From: Chloroflexota bacterium | Lineage (GTDB): Bacteria; Chloroflexota; Anaerolineae; Aggregatilineales; Phototrophicaceae | NCBI GenBank assembly: GCA_026707745.1 | Contig: JAPOWG010000089.1 | Coordinates: 79,438 to 143,437, forward strand | DNA: 64,000 nt | Reading direction: 5' to 3' | Shown here: piece after piece, positions 59,095 to 64,000 of the stretch | Numbering within the stretch: position 1 is the first letter of the stretch | How the letters are laid out: each line of letters starts with the position of its first letter | Translations under genes and position numbers: made by a program | The notes under the pieces: generated by a model | Databases searched by the model: none | Told to the model about the DNA's origin: nothing | The model's input: the letters and a program-made list of their open reading frames with translations, nothing else

Positions 59095-60543
59095 CTATCG
59101 ATTGCTCGGGAAGCTGTACTGCACCGTGTAGCTGAGCGCCGCCTCCGCGCCCGGCTGGACCTCGACGCGGAACTCGATAGTGGAGGAGTCCAGCTTGTCG
59201 AAGGGCTGGGAGCTTTCTACGATCTCCCAATCGCTCCAGCGATAGAGCCGTTCCGGCACGCGAATCTCGACCGCTTCATCCTCCTTGCGGTTGCGCAGGC
59301 GGATTTCAAAACTTTCCCGAGCAACATCGCGGGACACGGTTTGGTACCTCGTCTGCCTGCGCTCGCCGACCAGATCAAAACTCTTGCCCAGGAGGATCTG
59401 TACATCTTCGCCTTCGGGACTGTGATTAATCAGATTCTCGCCGATAAGCAGTCCCGCCCCGTCGACATCCTGCTGGTATACGCGGACGCGCCCGGCCGGC
59501 AGGTCCGCTCCCAGGCCGCTGTCCTCGCCCGTGTTGAATTCGAGATACGCAAGCACGTCGTCGCTATCGTCGACGCCATAGCCTTCCGGATAGTCAACCG
59601 GCGAATAATACGCCCCGAATTGAGGGGATTTGTCGAAAACGAAGAAAGTGTTTGCCGCGATCTTCGTGCCGCTGACGAATTCGATTTGCTTGGTTTCGTT
59701 GTTGCCGATAGTAACCGGCCGCTCGATTTCGTAAAGCTGGTATTCGAAGAGGTCTCGCTGGGCAACGCCGCCGCCGCCCCGGCCGCTCATATCAAAGACC
59801 ATCTCTTCCCGCGCCTCCGCGGATAGCGCTTTGGGCTGAATGCGGCTAAGATCACCGGCCACCAGCCGCAGCCGCGCCTCTGCGAAGGCCCGCCCGCTAT
59901 GGTTGTTCAGCGTAACCCATCCTTTGAGATCAAAGCTGGTCTGCTCGCTTGTCAAGAGCAGATTGTAGTCGGCGCTCCAATTCATGCCCCCGGCGAGATA
60001 GGTCAATTCGATATCTTGCTCGCCCGCGCTGGCGCTGCTCAACAGCCACTGCAAACTCGGGCGGGTGATCAAAGCCTCGGGCAAGGCCGGGAAGCGAATA
60101 TCGCGCGCCTCATGCAGGCGGACGACGACGATTTCGCCGGAATCCGTCCGCAGGATCGCTTCGCTGTTGCGCCCGCTTAACAGTTCGCCGCTGTAGAGCG
60201 TGCCGTCTGCCGCTGTGATCTTGATCGTCTCGTCAAGATAGCGGGAAAGCAGCGCCGCGCTATTGACCAAATCGTAGATGTAATTCTGCTCCAGCACAAC
60301 AGTCCCGTCCGGATTGCTCAGCGAACGCAAGCTTACCGACGTCGGATCAATCGTGGCGGCGACATCGCGCAAGTCGATCCGGTTGATGCCCTCGTCCAGC
60401 GTCAGACGGCGTTGCTCGCGTATCAGGGCTGTGCCCTGGTTGTAGACGGTAACGGCGACGCTTTGGCTTGCCTCTTGCGCTAGGGACGCATACAAGCCCC
60501 CAAGCAGAAATACCGCGCAGAGGGCGCTTTTGAATCCGTGCAT
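59095..60543 (-). CDS. exported DUF4139-domain protein
   Basis: 482 residues with an N-terminal signal peptide (FKSALCAVFLLGGLYASLAQEA). VAVTVYNQGTALIREQRRLTLDEGINRIDLRDVAATIDPTSVSL and ELTYLAGGMNWSADYNLLLTSEQTSFDLKGWVTLNNHSGRAFAEARLRLVAGDL are the hallmarks of DUF4139 proteins; the C-terminal half is beta-rich (RVYQQDVDGAGLLIGENLINHSPEGEDVQILLGKSFDLVGERRQTRYQTVSRDVARESFEIRLRNRKEDEAVEIRVPERLYRWSDWEIV). Acts outside the membrane; function unknown. It starts 11 bases after the upstream gene, so the two form an operon. Confidence 0.9.
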   Translation of the reverse strand: MHGFKSALCAVFLLGGLYASLAQEASQSVAVTVYNQGTALIREQRRLTLDEGINRIDLRDVAATIDPTSVSLRSLSNPDGTVVLEQNYIYDLVNSAALLSRYLDETIKITAADGTLYSGELLSGRNSEAILRTDSGEIVVVRLHEARDIRFPALPEALITRPSLQWLLSSASAGEQDIELTYLAGGMNWSADYNLLLTSEQTSFDLKGWVTLNNHSGRAFAEARLRLVAGDLSRIQPKALSAEAREEMVFDMSGRGGGGVAQRDLFEYQLYEIERPVTIGNNETKQIEFVSGTKIAANTFFVFDKSPQFGAYYSPVDYPEGYGVDDSDDVLAYLEFNTGEDSGLGADLPAGRVRVYQQDVDGAGLLIGENLINHSPEGEDVQILLGKSFDLVGERRQTRYQTVSRDVARESFEIRLRNRKEDEAVEIRVPERLYRWSDWEIVESSQPFDKLDSSTIEFRVEVQPGAEAALSYTVQYSFPSNR

Positions 60544-60554
60544 ATGGCTCTCCC

Positions 60555-61598
60555 TTAGATCTTCAGCGCTTGCGTATAGGTATTGACGTTGATGATGTAC
60601 TCGCCAGGCGCGAAGTCGCCGTTCAGCTGGATCGTATCCTGATAAGGCTTGAGTATCATCGGGCAGAATACATCGGCCGGCACTTCGCGGTAAACCTCGA
60701 CCGTGATGCTGCTTCCCTGACGGGACTGGTTGACGATAACCGGGAAGTCGCAGCCGTCCGGGTGCTCGCCTCGGACATCGAGGCTGACGCGCGTCCTTTC
60801 GGACTTTTCGATCTTGACCGTCACGTCGAGGATATTGGTCAAGACTTTGTCGATAGGGGTCATTTCTGGCATCTCCAGTTCATTGATCGGGATTGCGTTC
60901 AACTTGAATAACGTATCTGACCCCGCATCCGTTGCAGGGAGGGTCATCTGGTCATCAACCGGGACCAACATGGCCGGGCAGATCGTATCCGCGGCGATCG
61001 CATTGAAAACGCCCAACAATACGCTTTCGGCCGATACCCGCATGGAATACAGCTCGGGCAAATCGCAGCCGATCGCTTGAACCCCCCGGATGCGCAATTC
61101 GACTCCTTCCGCCCCGTCGGCGCCGGCGACCAAACCAGCTTGCTCGACTTGCACCGGCATCAGTTCCTGCGCTTCAAACAGGGGAACGCCGCCGTCCTTC
61201 CCCGCCGGATAAGAAATCGCCCAAACCTGACTGTTGATGATCAGGTACGGCGGCTGCCCGGCCACCAAATCGCCAGTGAGCGACAGGCGCCTTTCGAAAA
61301 ATGCTTCGTCCCCGTCGCAATTGGCTGTGGAGGGAATCTCGCGATAGAATTGGATATCGATATTCTGCGGATAACGAGCGATCTCGCTATGCAACGCCAG
61401 GGCGCAGGCATCGCCGTGACTGCCGTTGACCCGCAAGTCCCACGCTCCGTCAATATCCGCCCCCGCCTCCGATGGCGATACGCTCACGCTGTCCACGCTG
61501 GACCACACGCGATATGTGGAAACATCTTTGTTTTGCACCACGACCGACAATCCGATGACCACCAGCGCAAGGCCCAGCGCCAGATAGACTTTGAACAT
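60555..61598 (-). CDS. exported or membrane-anchored protein of three tandem beta repeats
   Basis: 347 residues. An N-terminal helix (VYLALGLALVVIGLSVVVQ) is a signal anchor. Three homologous units of about 75 residues follow: LRVNGSHGDACALALHSEIARYPQNIDIQFYREIPSTANCDG (from about 56), LRIRGVQAIGCDLPELYSMRVSAESVLLGVFNAIAADTICPA (from about 170) and LDVRGEHPDGCDFPVIVNQSRQGSSITVEVYREVPADVFCPM (from about 273). Each has one Cys after the first strand and one after a helix or turn, presumably paired in a disulphide. I do not recognise the family. It is in an operon with the DUF4139 protein. Confidence 0.78.
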   Translation of the reverse strand: MFKVYLALGLALVVIGLSVVVQNKDVSTYRVWSSVDSVSVSPSEAGADIDGAWDLRVNGSHGDACALALHSEIARYPQNIDIQFYREIPSTANCDGDEAFFERRLSLTGDLVAGQPPYLIINSQVWAISYPAGKDGGVPLFEAQELMPVQVEQAGLVAGADGAEGVELRIRGVQAIGCDLPELYSMRVSAESVLLGVFNAIAADTICPAMLVPVDDQMTLPATDAGSDTLFKLNAIPINELEMPEMTPIDKVLTNILDVTVKIEKSERTRVSLDVRGEHPDGCDFPVIVNQSRQGSSITVEVYREVPADVFCPMILKPYQDTIQLNGDFAPGEYIINVNTYTQALKI

Positions 61599-61777
61599 TT
61601 TTTGTCCTCTTTTAACAAACTCCCCAAAATCTATCTAAATTCCCGTCGAAATCTGTAGGGCTTGTCCGCTACTACAATTCATATGCATAGATAACGGAAA
61701 TAGTACCAAAACAATACAAAAAAGGGAGTCGATCCTTGCGAAAATCAACAAATTATTACATATTCCGCCAAGTTTAG

Positions 61778-61828
61778 CTCCCCTTCCTCCAATGCTTTGG
61801 GGGAAGGGGCCGGGGGATGGGGGTAGAA
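61778..61828 (+). repeat. dispersed repeat B
   Basis: CTCCCCTTCCTCC, GGGGGAAGGGG and CCGGGGGATGGGGG. Same orientation as the other full copies. Confidence 0.8.
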
Positions 61829-61867
61829 GTGGCGGCATTTGGTCGGAGTACCGGACAAGCCTTGTCG

Positions 61868-61888
61868 GGGCGACTCTGTGAGTCGCCC
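61868..61888 (+). repeat. dispersed hairpin repeat A
   Basis: GGGCGACTC-TGT-GAGTCGCCC, nine perfect base pairs. Same inner arm as the copy at 58765 but a different loop. Confidence 0.85.
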
Positions 61889-61916
61889 GCAAATCACAAT
61901 TTGCCGCCGTGCGCCT

Positions 61917-62489
61917 CTACATCACCGCCTGCCATTCACCCTCGACAAACTGCCACATCTTCAGACTTTCTTCGTCGTCCTCCCAGTCGCGCGGATGAGG
62001 AATCGTCGCCAGGTAAAACGCTTCGCCGGGGACCGCGCCGGGCTGCTCCAGCGTCTTGAGAAAACGCTCCTGCGCCGCCCCGGGCGCGGCTGCGATCACG
62101 AGCTTGTTCCCGGCAGCCCCGCAGCGCAGTCGATTCATGGCGAAGACGACCCGCCGCCAGTCCTGCGACAACTCGATTTCGATCTGCCAAAGCGCTTCTG
62201 TAACTATATAAAACGATTCACTTTTGCGCTCTGCGGTACTCGCGCCGGCGACGCGGCAAACTTCAATCTCGAAGAGCAATTGCTCGCCCCCGAAGTCCGG
62301 GCGATTGCCGCGCCCGTAAGCGGAAAATACCCGGAACTCTTCGCCCTCGAAGCTGCCCTCGAATTGTCTCGCCAAAGCCTTGACGAAGGCTCGTTCACGT
62401 GCCCGCGCCAGCGACTCCGGTGATGTGCCCATCACCAGCGCCTTCAGCGTCCTCTGATAGCTCTCGCGCAGAATGCCCTCAATGTTCAT
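61917..62489 (-). CDS. hypothetical protein, possible PD-(D/E)XK-like fold
   Basis: 190 residues from the ATG at 62489 (MNIEGILRESYQRTLKALVMG); an ATG 33 bases upstream is in frame but less likely. No signal peptide or membrane helix. The core YGRGNRPDFGGEQLLFEIEVCR has an Asp followed by a hydrophobic strand and Glu-x-Glu, similar to the PD-(D/E)XK layout though without the Lys; RRVVFAMNRLRCGAAGNKLVIAAA and TLEQPG follow. This similarity is weak. Composition and codon use support a real gene. Function unknown. Confidence 0.65.
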   Translation of the reverse strand: MNIEGILRESYQRTLKALVMGTSPESLARARERAFVKALARQFEGSFEGEEFRVFSAYGRGNRPDFGGEQLLFEIEVCRVAGASTAERKSESFYIVTEALWQIEIELSQDWRRVVFAMNRLRCGAAGNKLVIAAAPGAAQERFLKTLEQPGAVPGEAFYLATIPHPRDWEDDEESLKMWQFVEGEWQAVM

Positions 62490-62693
62490 GCTTCCATTAT
62501 ACGGTGGATCCCGGCTTATCACCGCAATGGATCAATCTAGAGCAACCAATCCACAGCATACAAACAGACCACGTAGGGGCGACCGGCGGTCAGTGTCGAA
62601 GGGCTGTGTCGGCGGTCAGTGTCCACGCGACCCACGCGCCCTACGCGCCCCACGCGACCTATCAGGTCGCCCGACACAGTCCACTCTGTGCCC

Positions 62694-62853
62694 TCAGTAA
62701 ATCCAAGAAAGTAATGCAGATTCTTCAATAGTAGCGATCTGTAGGGGCGTTTCGCTGAAACGCCCGCAAAATATATTCCTCTGCTTGGTTTTTCTCTGTG
62801 CTCTCTGTGTTCTCTGTGGTTAGAATTTTTTTCACGACTTACTTGCACTTACT
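62694..62853 (+). repeat. compound repeat block (A hairpin plus CTCTGTG tract)
   Basis: Third complete copy of the block at 38450 and 57703. The A hairpin is at 62746-62766. Confidence 0.85.
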
Positions 62854-62869
62854 TCTGTGCCTCTTTTTT

Positions 62870-62957
62870 AATAAACCGCGATCTGCGGTAGCCGAGCAGG
62901 TCTATTATTTTGTGTGAGCGCGGTAGCCCAAATTCGCCGGTTACGCGCCGAGCGGCT
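62870..62957 (+). repeat. dispersed repeat C
   Basis: AATAAACCGCGATCTGCGGT to TTACGCGCCGAGCGGC. The 3' half has the TTACGCG variant shared with 5200 and 38661 in place of CTGCCGC. Confidence 0.85.
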
Positions 62958-63080
62958 GTGGTGAATCTCCCGTAACATACTCGCAAAGGGACATGCCCAC
63001 GCGCCCCTCGCTAGTTAAATTTTCTCTTTCAACCGAAAAGGACACGCGACCGGAAACCCTGTTTCCTGTCGCCTTCAGCC

Positions 63081-63086
63081 TATAAT
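63081..63086 (+). promoter_or_regulatory. TATAAT -10 box upstream of the tail-anchored protein gene
   Basis: A perfect TATAAT 65 bases before the proposed start; no recognisable -35 was found at 16-18 bases upstream. Confidence 0.4.
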
Positions 63087-63150
63087 ATAATGACGGTCCG
63101 AAACCCGCGAAAACGAGAGCGAGACGCGCTTGCCGCTGAAGGAGCATCGC

Positions 63151-63876
63151 TTGCGGAGCCTGCCGCCGAGCAGCTACAGAACCTTGCCAAAGCTGGAACT
63201 GCCGGCCAGTTACGTTTGCGTCCTGCGCGATGTCGACAGCGATTCCTATCGCATTGATAAAACGCACGATCCGCCCGGCTTCATTGAGGGGGTCTTGGCC
63301 GAGCGAGACGGCGACTATGGGATCGAGTTGCTCGCCATTGTTGAAACGAGCGACCTGAACGCGCTTGAGTCCTTACTGCGGGAGCGGCATGATGCTTCTC
63401 TCGGCGTCGACTGGATGAGTCTCGATGACTATCAATTGGCTGAATTGCGCGACTCTGTCTTGCAGATCAACGCTTTTCACAGTCAATATCTCACCGCGCA
63501 ACAACACCACCACGCGCTGGCAAACCCGGGCGCGGCCGCAACATCGGATGCCGTCAAACGGGCCGCCGGCGCAACGCGCCCATCCGGCCAGGCCGCGCTG
63601 GAAGGACCTCGTTCAAACAGAGTTGGCGCCGCAAGCCAACCTCGGCGCCGTACCCGACGCCCCATTCGCACGCGATCCGAACTCTGGAACCAGGAAATGC
63701 CCCCCGAGCAAGCCAGCTTAAGGCAGCGGATTGACGACAAGATCAACCATCTTTTTGTCAATGATCCCGTCCTGTTGCTTGCGATCGTCATACTTATTGT
63801 CTTCGCCGTATTTTTTGCCTTTGTCGCATTAATCGTGGCTAACCCAACTTGGCGCTATCCGACTGTCATCCGCTGA
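63151..63876 (+). CDS. tail-anchored protein with degenerate GIY-YIG-like domain (relative of 58000-58650)
   Basis: 241 residues from the TTG at 63151, six bases after AAGGAG; a TTG seven codons earlier is in frame but lacks such a site. Residues 19-95 (ASYVCVLRDVDSDSYRIDKTHDPPGFIEGVLAERDGDYGIELLAIVETSDLNALESLLRERHDASLGVDWMSLDDYQ) closely follow the 216-residue protein at 58000: Tyr21-x-Cys-Val, Tyr33-Arg-Ile-Asp, Glu73 and Trp88. A Pro/Ala/Arg-rich linker leads to a C-terminal membrane helix (VLLLAIVILIVFAVFFAFVALIV). The two genes face opposite ways and are separated by 4.5 kb. Function unknown; the degenerate site suggests binding rather than cutting. Confidence 0.78.
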   Translation: MRSLPPSSYRTLPKLELPASYVCVLRDVDSDSYRIDKTHDPPGFIEGVLAERDGDYGIELLAIVETSDLNALESLLRERHDASLGVDWMSLDDYQLAELRDSVLQINAFHSQYLTAQQHHHALANPGAAATSDAVKRAAGATRPSGQAALEGPRSNRVGAASQPRRRTRRPIRTRSELWNQEMPPEQASLRQRIDDKINHLFVNDPVLLLAIVILIVFAVFFAFVALIVANPTWRYPTVIR

Positions 63877-63904
63877 AATGCTTCCACTATGTCGAAAATT
63901 GCTG

Positions 63905-63925
63905 GGGCGACCTATCAGGTCGCCC
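63905..63925 (+). repeat. dispersed hairpin repeat A
   Basis: GGGCGACCT-ATC-AGGTCGCCC followed by GAAAC, the same as the copy at 54390. Confidence 0.85.
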
Positions 63926-63951
63926 GAAACACACCTCTCTGTGCGCTCAGT

Positions 63952-64000
63952 AAAACCAAGAAAGTAATGCAGATTCTTCAAAAGTAGCGATCTGTAGGGG
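63952..64000 (+). repeat. compound repeat block, truncated by window end
   Basis: GTAAAACCAAGAAAGTAATG through CTGTAGGGG, the first third of the block seen complete at 62694; it continues beyond the window. Confidence 0.8.

Larger units (their letters stand above)
61599..61916. other. 318-bp intergenic region with repeats
   Basis: Contains a GGCTTGTCCGCTAC half-site at about 61661, repeat B at 61778-61828, a CGGACAAGCC half-site at 61853 and a repeat A hairpin at 61868-61888. No gene is seen. Confidence 0.65.
62490..63150. other. 660-bp repeat-rich intergenic region
   Basis: Contains a TAGGGGCGACC half-site (62574), a hairpin at 62654-62670, a compound block (62694-62853), repeat C (62870-62957), and then 190 bases of unique sequence leading to the next gene. 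No gene is seen. Confidence 0.75.

Noticed and set aside
32294..63950. Intergenic repeats considered as a CRISPR array
   Set aside because: The repeats are dispersed, palindromic and variable, without regular spacing or unique spacers, and there are no cas genes.
1..64000. tRNA, rRNA, tmRNA, RNase P or SRP RNA genes
   Set aside because: No T-loop GTTCRA with cloverleaf context and no signature segments of the other RNAs were found by reading; a covariance-model scan would be needed to exclude them fully.

Overview
The window looks like a chromosomal segment of an uncultured Chloroflexota bacterium, most likely Anaerolineae-like. The basis is circumstantial: a TPR-transmembrane-(Thr/Pro)n-SH3 protein, a TIR-WD40 receptor, a secreted beta-helix protein with a C-terminal SH3 domain, many genes per orientation block with short spacing, GC around 55-60 percent by eye, and intergenic regions packed with GC-rich hairpin repeats. 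No rRNA, tRNA, CRISPR array or transposase was found.

Layout. 1-5.4 kb: 3' end of an SGNH-type hydrolase, then radA, asnS and sua5 (housekeeping). 5.4-20.2 kb: a short-chain epimerase-like protein and, nearly all on the minus strand, a GT4 glycosyltransferase, a 1105-residue TIR-TM-WD40 protein, a secreted 5'-nucleotidase, two GNAT acetyltransferases, an SDR, a secreted beta-helix protein, a DnaQ-like exonuclease, an HtrA-like lipoprotein protease and a CbpA/DnaJ co-chaperone. Between the exonuclease and a GNAT gene lies a plus-strand structured RNA candidate (about 16980-17190) with a Shine-Dalgarno perfectly complementary to the 16S 3' end, a nine-codon ORF and a terminator. 20.4-28.4 kb, plus strand: DtxR-like regulator, NUDIX hydrolase, an OmpR-family regulator whose receiver lacks the phospho-acceptor Asp, an unknown partner, a nitrilase, an AT-rich FRG-domain gene, a D-aminoacylase-like amidohydrolase and an SPFH protein, followed by a decayed beta-lactamase-fold gene. 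28.7-36.5 kb: serine protease, threonine synthase, moaA, SDR, TPR/PT-repeat/SH3 membrane protein and a small hypothetical. 36.6-45.1 kb: MscS channel plus partner, large GT-C-like membrane protein, DUF3179 protein, and a cluster of small glycine-zipper membrane proteins led by a membrane-anchored GIY-YIG protein. 45.2-52 kb: enoyl-CoA hydratase, CgeB-like glycosyltransferase, AT-rich YkvA/DUF1232 gene and the pyruvate (or branched-chain) dehydrogenase E1alpha-E1beta-E2 operon. 52-56.7 kb: a Dam-type methylase containing an 11-G homopolymer, a MutH/Sau3AI-like partner, a GlsB/YeaQ protein and ppk1. 56.7-64 kb: repeat-rich islands separating two tail-anchored relatives of the GIY-YIG protein, a DUF4139 protein, a triple-repeat exported protein and a hypothetical protein.

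The strongest leads are (1) the G11 tract in the dam gene beside an endonuclease homologue whose expected catalytic Asp appears to be Asn, (2) the small RNA with a 13-nt complement to the 16S tail, (3) the three membrane-anchored GIY-YIG-like proteins, and (4) a family of intergenic hairpins whose inner arms change in compensatory fashion. All calls come from reading the sequence and translations; no database search was run.
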